From Sthenelais limicola (lineage: Eukaryota > Annelida > Polychaeta > Phyllodocida > Sigalionidae), in assembly GCA_942159475.1 (NCBI GenBank), contig OW804096.1, positions 109,466,194 through 109,530,193 of the forward strand: DNA of 64,000 nt. Direction: 5' to 3'. Positions 51,649-64,000 of the stretch are shown here, piece after piece. A program made the translations under genes and the position numbers. Below the pieces are notes generated by a model. The model searched no databases. It was not told the origin of the DNA and saw nothing but the letters and a program-made list of their open reading frames with translations. Within the stretch, counting starts at the first letter, position 1, and every line of letters begins with the position of its first letter.

Positions 51649-54600
51649 ATGGTGAAATTACCTTGTGCTGTTGTCTCCTCACATTCATGATTGTTTACAT
51701 GCGCCTACAAAATTAACAAATGCCTTCATGTCTCCGTGCAGCTCAACGCTTTGCAGAAAACACATGTAAACAAAATACAATGTACGGATCTATATGGATA
51801 GCAGACCTCATAACAAGCTAAGTTCTGATATAAACATATATACCAGTTTGTAAACATTATATAATTTTAATGATAACACCAAGAGAAATATAGGGTTTGT
51901 CATAATTTGTATTCATTATAGCAATGTACAGTTAAGGGCCTACGAATCCTATACATCGTCTTTATTCAAGGCCACAAAAAATGAGCGTGGCATGTGCTTC
52001 TTATACACCAAATGTATAGCAGGGAATAATCACGACGGAATGTACACATAAGACCGATACCAACCCGGAATTCAGAACAATTTCAAATCCAACCAAAAAT
52101 AATGTTCGATTTACGGCGGATTGATTTATCCAAGTCTATCAAATTTGAATGTCAGTCTCTATTTCAATCTCATATCAATATAATTATATAATCGCCAGTA
52201 AGACATTACAATCAAGTGTTTTTATATCATTATGATGCATAATAACGGTAAACTGGCATGGGTAACCGTAAAGTACATAGGCCGTTTGTTTATAAACGTA
52301 GTGGCATTTATAGGGTAACAAAGTTTCGACAAATCATTTTCTTTTAAAACTTCAGGTTGGGCACGGAATGGCCTAAAATAAATTCCAAAATTTACGTTAA
52401 ATGTTTTGCTAAAAGTCAACTCCACATGCATTGATCTAATACTTATACCTATTACACTATCTTACATTCGTGTAAACCTTTAAAAGGGAGGATAATTTAC
52501 ATGGATCACCATCTCTGGTTCAACTTTCATTTCAGGATAATATATTTAGATTTAAGTGTTTTCAAGTTTGGCTATTGTGTTCATTAATGATAAAGATATC
52601 GTGATTATACTTAAGATACAATACGGAAGGCAAACACGTTTGACTATCATGTTTATGAATACAATATTGTTGCCAGCATGATACATCATCAGCATGTAAT
52701 AAGATCTATTATCATGATTATTCATGAATATGAATATTAAATAAACCATTAATTAGATATTTCTCCAGTGAGAAAGCCTTAGTCTCAAGATACCACGAAA
52801 AATATCTTGGATTCATGTCCAATGTCTTTGAATGAAATAAGGAAAACTATTAACTTCAATCTTTGACATTATACTTCCCATCCATAAATGCTTTATACTA
52901 TTATCACTAACGTGTACCTTCCTTAGTACTGCCAGAAAAATAATCTGTACATAATAAGGTGCCTCTGCCAATCTTCTCAAATGTACATCCTATAGCTTTA
53001 AGATACCGTCTTTCAACCGTGCAAACCTACAGCGACTACAAATCCGTAACTTTTGCCGCACAAATATTTATAAATCAAATTTGCCCATTTTCTTAATCTA
53101 GGAGCTCGCATCTATCCACCATTTGTGTAAGTTATTTGTGTGTGAGATATAATACACGAGAATACGGTCAACAATTAACAGGGAAGAAGGGTGGGACGTG
53201 ATAATATTAAATATTAACCTATGCGTTTTGGTTTTGCACCACAAGGGTGATTATACAATATCCACAACAATAAATTAATCCAGATATAAAACGACTTTGT
53301 ACATGTAATGCTATAACTTAACAGTATATGGTACAATAAATACAAATGTGTCAACAATTATTCACGGGGAAGTTCTTGGGAAATGCTTCCTACATGAAAT
53401 CGATATTAGTAGGAACTATAGTACTTCTTTTGTCATCAAATCCCTATCTATATACATCAACAATATCCACAGGAAAGAACCAACAAGCACTTGATTTTCT
53501 TTTTTGCAGAGAATAGATCCCGGACTTTATGGTTTATATCAGATATACAATATAATTATGTATACGTGCTCAACCACACATTTGACCACTAGTGGTGGAT
53601 AATTATTCACCCCGAAGTATGTAATCAATAAAATTTTATATCAGCTGGTCCCACTCAAGCAAGCCACAGTGTCAATATCTTAGAACTCAACGCTTTGTTG
53701 GAACGAAAGCATAGTTAAGTCTAAAAAATGATGGATATCATAAGCTCTCAAACTATGGTCTTAATAATGGTAAACATGTTATTTTTTGCTTCATTGTTCT
53801 AAATGCCCGTGATCATATAGAAAGTACTACAGAACACAAGAGCCTACACCTCTACGCCACACGAAGTTAAGATTCAGTCAGAACACTATTGCTCTGTACA
53901 GATTTATTTTTATATCTTACTCCGCCTGCACTTCAGTATATAGGGAATTGCATCCACGGGACTTGATACAGTCAGAGATGGACAGTGGAAGTTTTCTGTA
54001 GTGATTGGGAGCTCTACACAGTTTCGTTGCTCTGTACAATCATATTCGTGTCATAACTATTCTCGTTATAAATATGAATACTATTCCATGAACAGTATTT
54101 TTCGAATTCTCGTGGCGTAAGGAGACTACAATCATGCATTATTCACAGTGAGTGCAATATAAATTAGAGATACATAATATAAAGGTCAGGGACCAACCGG
54201 GAGACACACGAATTTGTGACGTCACAGAGGGTTGTGTCTATCCCATAGCACCAGAGGAGAGGCCCTAATTTGACGTCGCATTCTTGCATTGCTCTCACAA
54301 ATATAGATAAATATTCCCTCTTCATGAATTTATTATGTTAGAGGAACCCCCTTTCATTAAGGGAAGGCCACACCTATGAACGAGCAACCTATAGAGAAAT
54401 AGACAAGTATTTGTCTTTTCTTAACACAGAACATGTGTATCTATTAACAATGCAAAGTAACTATAGAGATTCTAACGTGGTACAAAATCTGTGGTATGTT
54501 TATGGCAGTGGTGATACTGAAACTTTAAAGATATAGTCTGCATCTGAACGATTCTCTATAACCAAAACTTAAAGGGGGAATATAACTCTGCTACGAAGAG

Positions 54601-57600
54601 CTTATCGTGCTGCTCTGCGTTACGTCGGGTCTGCTGTGGGGCGAAGTTTGTATGTCTTTTAGTGGGAGTGTTTCATCCTTTTCATGTACTTCCGTCACAC
54701 CGGACTTCCTGAAGTCTCCGTTGTGTACTTCAATGCACTTGGAATTTCTTGGCGTTGATTCTCGCGTCTCCGTCGTGTGCTATAAATTATAATTATAACA
54801 AATATATGATAAGATTTTACGCCAAAATTACGCGCGTTCCAAGGGGTATATAAACATTTTGGCCGAGTAAATTTGAATTAATAAAACTGTGTTGGTTAGT
54901 TCAGAAATAATAGCAGGTACTTTTCATGCTTCTGTATCAGAATCGATACAGGGCATTGCATTAATAGATCTATGCGTCATATTAAATATTAAAAAAACTG
55001 TATTATATAAACAGTGTTAGATTTGGTTGGGGAAATATTCCGTTAAACAAGCCCAACGGATTTGATCACGTAAATACCAAAACAAATGCAACAAGAAAAT
55101 GTCCGTCAAAATTCAAAATGTCCGAAACTCATTATAATTACATATTTAAGCGCAAATGCTTTAAAAATACATTTTGCACCATAACATGTCCAATAATGCA
55201 AGAAATTCTACAAGGGAAGCTCAATTGGCGACAGACCCCCGCCCCCGGTTAAAGTAATTGATTTATTCAAAAGCGGTCCCTTGACTATCTCATTTAAAAT
55301 GAAATTTTTTTGGTGGGGCCAGTTTGAATATAAATATGCTATGGACCAGTTTGAAAGAATGGTCTGGAAGTTGGATGGACGTGCACCGCTCGACACGGCA
55401 GGTGTACATGACACACACTGACATAGAAAGCCAGGCATGCACGAGTCGCGCACAGTGTCGTTATTCGTCGTTATTGGATCATGCGGTCCAAAATAATTGT
55501 CCAGTCAAACGACAGCTGTATCCAGAGCGTAATATATGTGTGTACTTTGCAGTATGGAGATACTTGTCGGTTATGTTTCAAAGGGAAAGGTTACAGCAAT
55601 TATTCCACAAATTTTGTCATTGGTTTCCAGTCAAACAGAGACAAGCGCATAACATCCAAAATTATTCAGGTTGCGTTACTCCCAGTTGTATGCATACATA
55701 TTAATCTACTTAATATTTAGGTTTTTTCTGGAAGTTACCAAGCAAGCTCAGATACCAGGTAAATTGATATTTTACCTATGTATTAGACGGCTCAACTTTG
55801 AACCAAAAGTCCAAGTTTAATACAGAATACAGTCAAAGTATGTTTGGATCAGAAACAAAATATACGACAAATGTAATATAATATTATGTTAATTTGTTTC
55901 AACTAATTCTTTTTAGCAGGTGAGCGACGAAAAGAGATATGACTCGTACATTTATTTGCCAACTAAAGAAACTCGTTAGTAGTAGTACATCAAATTGTTA
56001 GTGATATTGATTCCAGAGCGATGTGCCTCGGCGACTTTAATATATTAAGTCGCGCGATTCAGATAATAGCTGAGAGTCCAAGTTTCTTGCATCTGTTAGT
56101 TATTAGTTTGGGCTTACTTCTTACCTGGCCATTTTCTAATAATCGATCCCCTCCATTTGTTGCCTGAGCTGATCGAGACGTTTTACGTATCCTAAATTGT
56201 GTACATAAGAAATATAGTTTCACTTTCTCTATAGATTTAGCTGGCAGAATAGTTTTTCCCTTGGTTGGTTGTTATGCGGTCTGAGCTTCTGAGCACCTGG
56301 GTTACCTTGCGTAATGCAACGGGCATAGGGACGATAGGAGCTTCAATGTGTCAATGGATAGTGTTGTTATCGAAGTGATGGGGTCAAGGATTATAAATGA
56401 AACCCTGTGTATGTCAGGCATCAGTTTGGTTATTTTGTACAGAGATTAACCCAAATCTAAAGCCACGGAATTCTAACTGAGGAAATGCGGACTTGCAGAA
56501 GGTCGAACACAAATTTTTAAACCAATAAAATATGCTGAAAAATTATTACATCATTACGTGCATAATTTACAATATACACATTTTTGTTAGATTCACAAAT
56601 AAATCATTAGGTACACCATACTAGACCTCAGTTGTGCGTGTCTGATAATGAATAGTTTGGGATCATGTTCTTGACAATAAACCGCAAATCAAACTCCAGT
56701 TTTCCACAAGGGACCCTCTGACCTGTAGGTCGCTAAACTGTGGGCTCTAAAGTGACTGCCCTAAAGGAATATTCAGGAATTGGGAGCGTCAGGAATGGGA
56801 GCGGATCGTCCACTCCCTTCCAATGAACTTAATATGTAAGGACTAAACCTATTTATTCCCCAGGCCAGGTTTGTGTAAAATAGAAGTAGGGAAAATGTTG
56901 GGTCGTGATCAATGTCAAAATTAACACTTTGTGTGATAATCATGAATACCCACCCCTCTCCGGACTGAACTAGGCCTGGAAAGGCTTTCCACTATTGAAG
57001 ATCGATTACTGAATGGTCTCCTATATAGTTCCTCGGCTGAAGCCTCGAACTCCCGATCACGTAGCAAGTGTTGCTTTCTTTTATACCTTAAATCGATACA
57101 TGTATACCATATTGATTGGTCATTGATAAGGAGATCAAATTCTTCACACTATCTTCCCACTAATGTAGCCGACATTAAAACGAACCTATAGGTAAGGAGG
57201 TAAAACTACGAACCAAATACATAACTTGGGAAAGTTTGAAGGATGTTCCTAAGAGCAGAGTAGGCCTACTTCGGGTAAGTTGGCGAACAGGGTGAGGATG
57301 ATTGGGGGTGATGGGGAGGAATAGCGGTGCATGATCACAAAGGCGTGAATTCATTGTTTCAATTGGCAAAACCAAACACATGAAACAGCTAGGCAAAATA
57401 AAAGCTCCAGAACACATAACAAAAACCATACAGGAAAAGCAACTACGAATGGATAAAGTAATAATATTCACAATGAAATACTGCTGCTTAGGACAGCAGT
57501 ATTTTGTATACATTATACTACAAAAATCCAAACAAAATCATAAATCATAAAGTAGTGTAGTAACTAATGTAACTAATCTAATTAATTAACTAACATGTAC

Positions 57601-57817
57601 ACAATTACAATAATTATAGTATTCATGATGAATATCATTTACATCATCTTGAACGCATCTTTTACTAAGAATACACTAAACGCTTTAGTACTATTATGAA
57701 GTGAATTATTAACGCCAAATGGTAAGTTGAATAATAATTTCATTTATTTCCGCCTCGATTATTCACGGCATAAATAGTGGTGATGTATCAATATATGGAA
57801 GTAGGGTTGAAACTTAC

Positions 57818-57926
57818 CGGTGCCAGACATACAATGCCAGGATTATTGCAAACAAGATAAGAACGACGACTGTAATACTGCCTGCAAGTTGTGCTCTCCG
57901 AACATGGTCGCCGTCGACAATTGGAA
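57818..57926 (-). CDS. EGF-ligand exon: juxtamembrane and transmembrane segment
   Basis: A 109-nt exon with acceptor CCTTTTATAG and donor CACCG|GTAAGT; two bases in, two out. It encodes PIVDGDHVRRAQLAGS, then a hydrophobic run ITVVVLILFAIILALYVW and a basic stop-transfer HR. The extracellular juxtamembrane piece is where such ligands are usually cleaved. Confidence 0.85.
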
Positions 57927-59908
57927 CTATAAAAGGTTAAAGAAAAAAATCGTAAACAAATCATCAAATATATCACTAGAACGATGAGCAAAGGAAAGGC
58001 AAAATATGCCAACAGTTTGACAATGTATATTTTTATATCTTATGTTCATAAATCAAAGTAGTATAGGTCTAGTAAATATAGCATAGAATTGTGCGATATG
58101 CAGATCTAGGTTGATTTAAAGAATTCAGTAAAATGAAGTTATGAGATAACAAATATAATCATACGAAAAACTTCATCAGTTGAGCGGTATGTATTCCAAG
58201 AGTCAAGATGGGAAATGCAGGATGGAAATAAGAGTGAAGGGGACCCGAGGCAAAATATGGGATTCGGGAAAAGGAAAAGTTGGAAATAGTTTTGGGGAGC
58301 ATTGTGTATGGATAATTGAATAATATTAGTTCCATACCAATACGGCATATATGAGGGAAACACGACTACAGAAAGAGTCTCACCGTTTCTGTTAAGTATT
58401 TCCTTTATTTAACCTATTTTCTATGAGAAGCAATGGGACCAGCAAACGATTTTGCGCGCTAGATCGTTATCAGGGGGGCAGTCTTGATATGAAATTTAAG
58501 TTACTTAAGATTCAAAATCTTAGCACATCTATGAAATGTCACAATTAACATGTTATAAATCCTACTAACACATGAATACTGACACGAAATACGACCAACG
58601 TAAGACTTCAATTATATACTCTATTCTACACAAAACATATACTGGCACCTGCAGAATACATCCATTAAAAACGTATTATGTAGTCTATATGCATAGAATA
58701 GTATCCAACTAGGCTATACTAACCTCAAAAGAGATTTTCAGTGGAAAATTAAATTACTACTATGCAAATAAGGCGGCTAGTGTCAACCCAAATCTCTCAT
58801 TTCTTATAAATAATATAACACCAGTATGATTATCTTATTCCAAAACATAACTTAGTTCACAAATTGTAAGCTTTAAGCTTTAAGCTTTAAGCTTTGAGCA
58901 AAAGTCAGAGGTATTCCTCCAACAATGAGGCTAAACCGGACGCTGTACACATGTCTTTCCTGTCAAGTGTCCTGCATTGACAATGTTTAGATTGTGGTGA
59001 CCCTGACATTTTCCTGACTGATGTTCCTTTTTACGTCAGAGTGGTGTGTCCTAGGGCTAGAATATCCTTAACGAATAGTAGTCGGATCCTGCCCCCCCCC
59101 CCTTGTCCCATGCCCCCTAGCGATTAAACATGTATATGAAAAAAACCTGTAAAAGAGTGGTGGTGGCTTAGACACTGACGGAAGCTACAATCATCCCATT
59201 GCAAGGTTCAATCTCATACTACATCCGCATCAATTCATACATTATGCCTACATACGTCAGTATGCGGTCTTTATATCCCCCAATACTTCCAACATAATTG
59301 AAAACTCTTTCTATTGAACTCTCCCCGAACTGGCTTGCATCACATGTAAAAATCCCCTGCTATCCCAGGAATAGGAAGGTCAGCTAACTTTCAGTCAGTT
59401 TTTTCTCAAAATAAACGATTCGTTAATTGCGGGATGGTCACACCTTAAATGTGGTAAACACCACGTCTACATAATATCCCTCGTTGTCGCAACCAGGGAT
59501 CCAAATTTTGAAATCAAGATTAATGTTTGTCTAATTACAGGAGCACTAATAAAAAGCCCAATCACATTATCATCAATTTATACAGTCTAATTAGACCCAA
59601 TTAATACCAGTGTCCGCTCAGTAAGAATCCCATGCACTTTGACCCAAGAACCATTGGTGTGTGCAGGCAATGAACACATCTGTTACCTAGTCCATTAAGA
59701 CAAGACATGTGCCTTACTGCAACTGGACACGAGCTAGCCCTAATTGGTTTAATTAACCTCAATTAATCAATTAAGAATTATATTCATAAGAGGACAGCAA
59801 GACGCGACCAGATCCACCCAGCCGCGCGTCGTACTCATTCATTTCATCCACACGTGACCATTAATTATGGATCCATTTCATGACGATGTGCTGTATAAAC
59901 ACTTACTA

Positions 59909-59975
<67 letters not shown>

Positions 59976-62957
59976 TTAATATAGTCCTTAAAAATGAAGA
60001 ACTCGTTTGGACATGAAGGATGTTGTTTTAAAATATAGGTTCTTCCTCCAAATGATACAGTCAACAATCCATGATCGAAGGACTAGCAAATATTGCGATT
60101 AGCATAATACTATTCTATCCCTCCTTTTTCATTTCACCCTGGATTTTTTCATTTCACCCTCATCCAGGGTGAAAGCACCAATGTTGTTAACCCAGCATAG
60201 TGCAAGGGACAACGGTATAAGAATGTCTTATTTATGTTATTATGTTGCCTGAAGCTGGTTTGTAGTCTTGGTGATACTGTAGTGTTAAGAATTATGTGAT
60301 ACCTATATCATTTACCTGGTTAATATCAAAATAGATGTGCTATAAATAGTAGATCTTAGGATTTTGATAATTCGAACGAACCGTTTTCTTTTTTTTAGAT
60401 ACTTGACTTATTTGGAACGCTGTAATTCGAATAATGTATAATGCCCGAATACATTTATCATGAATTTGAGATAAATAGATGGAGCCAATGGAATACCTTC
60501 TTCCATACTTTCCAAAAGTAGAACAAGTCTGTGTCCCGGAGATGTTCACACAGGTCAACGTGTTACATTCCACACCAATGGAACAACTGGAAGAAATGTT
60601 TTCGACCGAGTCCAACTATGAAATAATATCAACACAGGCAAAACTCCGCTGTGTATATTTGTTGGTAATGTCGCGTTTTTTTCTTTCCCCCTCCATTTGG
60701 TTCGAATTACCGATACTCAGAAACTCCTAAAATAAACCGATTGTTATGAGGCGCCGACATAATGACTCCTGAAGCCAATCTTCCTTATCGATTAATTCGA
60801 GTTTCCTTATTGCTAATGTTATGTAGAATTGATACCGACCCCACGTTTTAAAAGCGATTTGGAATGAGATTTTGCCATGTGTTATTCCCAAAAGCAAGAT
60901 CCTAGAGACTGGTTTTTAAGTTGCAATACGCACAAATAAATTCAAAAGCATCAAGGGAAAGTATACGGCGGAATTATAATTTGCAACTGAAAAAATCGAA
61001 TTTCCGTATCTTCTTTTTTTAAAATAGAAATTGACCATGCATAAAATCGTAATTTCAAAATCAATTGCTCAGTCACAAACCAACATCATGCAAATTCATT
61101 CCTTGGTTCTGGAACATTATCACATCCGAATTCAGCTCACTAATAAAATTCACATATGATTATTAATTTTGAAAGGGAATGGAGAATCTCTTGTTGAAAA
61201 TTTGAGATTGGGGAAAATAACCGCGACAATATCCCAAATAAAAACCAACACAACCTAAAGTGAATCAATTTGCATAACATAATTGTAAGGTGATATCAAA
61301 TATTTATCGGGAAAATAGCTTGATGATATATACATATTGTCCAAAGTAACAAGTGCAGTAGGAAAAATGCGAACTGGTAAAAACATGTATGCAAGGGGAC
61401 CAACTTAAAGGTACGGCTAGGGGCAGAGAACACCAACCAAAGCAACCAACTATTAAATTCATAACTATCAACTCTTACAGCGACAAATGTGAGGTAGATA
61501 AATGCCAAGAAGCGGCTTTGATCATGCAGATAGACTTACATATCCCAGGGTCTATGAAGTTGAACTGGCACCGATTGCCCATATGTGTGACCGGGCAGCT
61601 GAAAGTTCGCAGAAATGCAAAAAGAGATATCTTAACTTTTCTATCATTCATCTTTAGGTATTGACCTCTACAACGCAAGCCATGTATAAAGCGCGCATCT
61701 TTCCCCTAAAGGTTAAGGCGGCATGCGCCCGCATATATATTATATGCCACAGAAAGTCCCTACACATACATCACTTTCTTCTCCTAACAAAGACGTAGCC
61801 TAGACTGCGGCTGATTAGGATCGTTCTAGGAAAGTTGCTTATATGTGAACATACCAAAATAGGCATGTGAAGGTTTGTGCCACGATTCTCAAGCTTGTGC
61901 ATCATTATCACTATTGCATATCAATAGAGTATGAGTATGGCTACTCCAGGCCATTCAGCCATGTACTTTGATGCAATGAATCTTACAAGAATCGGGTATC
62001 TCCATGATAATGCATCGTGTTCCTGTGTATCCCTCGAAGCACCTAAAATGCAAGAGCGGAGCACATGTTCTCAACTCCATTGCAGGTACGCAAACCATCG
62101 CTATCAAGTATTTCTCCGCATAATGTGGGTACATCATGAAGAGGAGAGAGAGAGGGAAACAGGCAGAATATGTATATTTGTCTGGAGCTGGGGGGATTGA
62201 ATAGATTCGGGTAGATGGGACTCGGGCGATAAGTTCAGGGAAACTTGGTGTCATCTGGACCAAGAAAAAAAAAGGAATATTAAAGATGAAATGGAAACTC
62301 CGCTCACTGTCAGTTTTCCCTATAGGGTTAATTCAAAATGTTCGAAAGACGGAACTTACATGGCGGAATATAACGGTTTTGACAACGTGACCCAACGTAC
62401 TCCTCAGGACAGCTGTTACGATAGACATACCAGATTATAGGAATGTTCTTTCATAGGCAGGCCTAATAATTAGGATTTTGCTTTTAAAATGCACATACAT
62501 GATATAATAAAACTAGACTACAAAATATCTCCGTTAAGGAAGTGGTATTTAGATATTTATGTTTGGCCCTATTTCATATAAACAATTTGGATTAAGAGAA
62601 TAATTATGCAATAAAATGAATTTATGCAAAAGTGGAAAAGATAATACTACACAAAGAGTTTGCGGTGTACAAATAAGAAACGGCTCAAATACAATGTAAT
62701 ATAGACACCAATAACTAAAACGTTACACAACCCAAATTGATTATGAAATGATAATGGAACGTTATTCTACCTGCAACCAGGAATTCGCTGGTTACCTATG
62801 CCTACTGATGCAAAACACGTGCCACGTAGACATGCTGTATCAAATTTTTCTTCCTCTGTACATTCGAGTCTTTGGCTGCTTGGTGTGGTAGTGATTTCGG
62901 GAAGCATGGTCGGTGCTGCTGTCGTAACTCTTTGAGTCGCTCTTCTGTAACAGCCTT
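57818..62957 (-). CDS. ErbB-ligand/neuregulin-like single-EGF transmembrane protein, internal exons, partial
   Basis: Minus-strand exons: 62957-62771 (stalk and EGF Cys1-4), then 62042-61987 or 61598-61540 (alternative EGF Cys5-6), then 57926-57818 (juxtamembrane and membrane span). The joined protein has one EGF domain (C-x9-C-x4-C-x13-C-x-C-x8-C) with the Gly-x-Arg-Cys end. About 20 residues follow, then one transmembrane helix. A single EGF domain close to a membrane span, an intron between Cys4 and Cys5, and a Thr/Ser-rich stalk are features of the EGF-receptor ligand family (EGF, TGF-alpha, neuregulins, Spitz). Such ligands are shed or presented at the surface to activate ErbB kinases. 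The signal peptide or N-terminal exons and the cytoplasmic tail were not found. An orphan EGF/TM adhesion protein is the alternative. Confidence 0.82.
59529..59780. promoter_or_regulatory. Candidate enhancer: cluster of homeodomain-type TAATT sites
   Basis: Within the intron between exon B and the TM exon, about 250 bp contains at least six TAATTA/TAATTG/CAATTA-type words, several within the last 35 bp (TTTAATTAACCTCAATTAAT). An E-box-like CATCTG and a GACCCAAG word lie between. There is no repeat signature. Regulatory function is an inference from site clustering only. Confidence 0.25.
59908..59969 (+). repeat. (AAT)n microsatellite
   Basis: About 20 perfect TAA/AAT units. Confidence 0.95.
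61540..61598 (-). CDS. EGF-ligand alternative exon B (Cys5-Cys6, beta-like)
   Basis: A 59-nt exon with acceptor GAACTTTCAG and donor GATAT|GTAAGT. It has exactly the phases of exon A (one base in, completing Ser; one base out, completing Phe). It encodes CPVTHMGNRCQFNFIDPGI. The Cys5-x8-Cys6 spacing and Gly-x-Arg-Cys end equal those of exon A. Including both exons in tandem stays in frame but would give an extra Cys pair, so mutually exclusive use is the natural reading. Confidence 0.8.
61987..62042 (-). CDS. EGF-ligand alternative exon A (Cys5-Cys6, alpha-like)
   Basis: A 56-nt exon with acceptor CTCTTGCATTTTAG and donor TTCTT|GTAAGA. It begins with one base completing Arg, then encodes CFEGYTGTRCIIMEIPDS, and ends one base into a codon that the TM exon completes as Phe. 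It supplies EGF cysteines 5 and 6. The pattern C-x2-G-Y-T-G-x-R-C resembles the alpha-type C-loop of vertebrate neuregulins. Confidence 0.85.
62771..62957 (-). CDS. EGF-ligand exon: Thr/Ser stalk and EGF Cys1-Cys4
   Basis: A 187-nt exon with acceptor CTTTTGTTTGCAG and donor TGCAG|GTAGAA; two bases in, two out. It encodes GCYRRATQRVTTAAPTMLPE, a Thr/Ser/Pro stalk that may be O-glycosylated, then ECTEEEKFDTACLRGTCF and onward to IPGC. The four cysteines are the first four of an EGF fold. The exon ends in the middle of the codon between Cys4 and Cys5. Confidence 0.85.
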
Positions 62958-64000
62958 CTGCAAACAAAAGAGGGTTACCAATAGGTTAAAAGCAGACAAT
63001 ATGATGTATATCATTATTATTGGTTCATGCATCAGAGACTGATTGCTATGCTCATCAATAATTATTCTTATTAGGAATACACGTATAGTCAGGCATTGCA
63101 ATTATTGTGGTTGCTATTGGTTTTTGTTTCATGGATGATTACTTGACAATATTTACAACACAAAAGTAGCTGCTGGACGATATAATGTGTTTAATGTTAT
63201 GTGTTAATATTCATTGCTCTCAAACATGTAACATGCATGTATGAAATGATAAACATTTTATAAACATCTTATCTTGTTTGTTAATCAGTGCTTACCGTAA
63301 ATGAATGTATAAAGTATTCCTCACTTGCCAGTCTTATACATACTTTGATAATTATTCTGAGAACTATTATACATAGTGGTCCATCAATCATCGTTTCTAA
63401 TATTTGTTAATTTGAAACGAATCACTGAAGTGAACCTGTCATCGTTTCGTTTGGGAAACGCAAATAACCAAAAACCATGAAATGAATAAATTGTAGACAG
63501 TACATAACTGAGAGCCGCTAACATGTATGTTCGATTTCAACCACAGATACTTGTGTGCAGTTACTTTCGAGGCACTTGAGCTGATCCTCCAATTTACAAG
63601 AGGGTATAATAACGATTTTAAAACACAATATTGAATAGAATGGCGAAATAATTGCATTGGAAGAGCAGGTTTATTATGATCGCTATCATAACTGCGCAAA
63701 TGCAATTTATCAAATTAGTTTATCTCCAGTTTATCTAGCAATAAATGCAAGTGGAAAAATGTGTTTTCATAGATTAATTGACTCTGGTTAAGTGAAAGGT
63801 TTCAGAGGCATTTACAGCTTTTGCCTCTGGACAAACAGTGAAGACCTGGAAACCTAGTTACTCAAGTGAATCGGGTCAAGGACTGAAGGACAATTCTAAT
63901 TCGAACCCATTTGTAAGAAATGTGGGCTGAAGACTGCCTCCTACTAACTCCAACTCTATTAATATATATATACATATTTTATATATATATAATTATATTT
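62958..64000. other. No recognised exon; upstream intron of the EGF-ligand gene
   Basis: The upstream exon must end with one base of a split codon. I see no minus-strand segment here resembling a signal peptide, immunoglobulin domain or further stalk. The first exons are most likely beyond 64,000. Confidence 0.5.

Larger units (their letters stand above)
50578..57817. other. Interval with no confident gene
   Basis: Downstream of the GT92 gene on the plus strand, and downstream of the EGF/TM gene on the minus strand. The cytoplasmic-tail exons of the latter are expected here, starting with one base that completes an Arg codon. I scanned for charged, Ser/Pro-rich minus-strand frames with suitable acceptors and saw none that stand out. 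Apart from a TTAA-flanked MITE at 51071-51648 it is AT-rich single-copy-looking sequence. Confidence 0.45.

Noticed and set aside
51395..51688. 97-codon minus-strand frame considered as a cytoplasmic tail exon of the EGF-ligand
   Set aside because: It overlaps the TTAA-flanked MITE at 51071-51648 and has the wrong entry phase.
55324..55720. Overlapping plus-strand frames of 126 and 79 codons
   Set aside because: No recognisable domain and no convincing splice context; consistent with chance frames.
60497..60615. Cys-containing minus-strand segment between the EGF and TM exons, with possible splice borders
   Set aside because: Open only in the frame starting at a codon boundary, which does not fit the one-base phase at both neighbouring introns of the EGF-ligand gene; the phase-compatible frames hit stops.

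Overview
The window looks like nuclear DNA of an invertebrate animal, probably a marine deuterostome of echinoderm type. The taxon is an inference from the AT-rich composition, long poly-C/poly-G runs, dense short inverted-repeat transposons and the gene families present. Coding sequence is sparse: short exons with GT-AG borders lie in multi-kilobase introns, so most long open frames here are chance.

Layout. (1) About 1-34,129, minus strand: the 5' half of an LRRC49 orthologue (tubulin polyglutamylase complex subunit). Nine coding exons from the ATG to the SDS22-type leucine-rich repeats join in phase into 356 codons; the 3' half lies beyond position 1. Its introns hold a 5'-truncated LINE, a TTAA-flanked MITE with a second copy in inverted orientation, several other MITEs, a palindromic array and a 500-bp polypurine tract. 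(2) About 34,130-49,317: a gene-poor stretch rich in CAG...CTG-ended MITEs, poly-C runs and a roughly 146-bp tandem repeat. (3) 49,318-50,577, plus strand: an intact intronless GT92-family glycosyltransferase. (4) About 50,578-57,817: no confident gene, one TTAA-flanked MITE. (5) 57,818-62,957, minus strand: internal exons of an ErbB-ligand/neuregulin-like transmembrane growth factor. One exon carries a Thr/Ser-rich stalk and EGF cysteines 1-4; two alternative exons each encode EGF cysteines 5-6; one exon encodes the juxtamembrane and transmembrane segments. Its 5' end lies upstream (probably beyond 64,000) and its cytoplasmic tail was not found.

The most notable result is the pair of interchangeable EGF C-loop exons (61,987-62,042 and 61,540-61,598). 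They have the same phases at both ends, the same cysteine spacing, and individual resemblance to the alpha and beta exons of vertebrate neuregulins, in the same order. The three genes are not an operon and share no obvious pathway.
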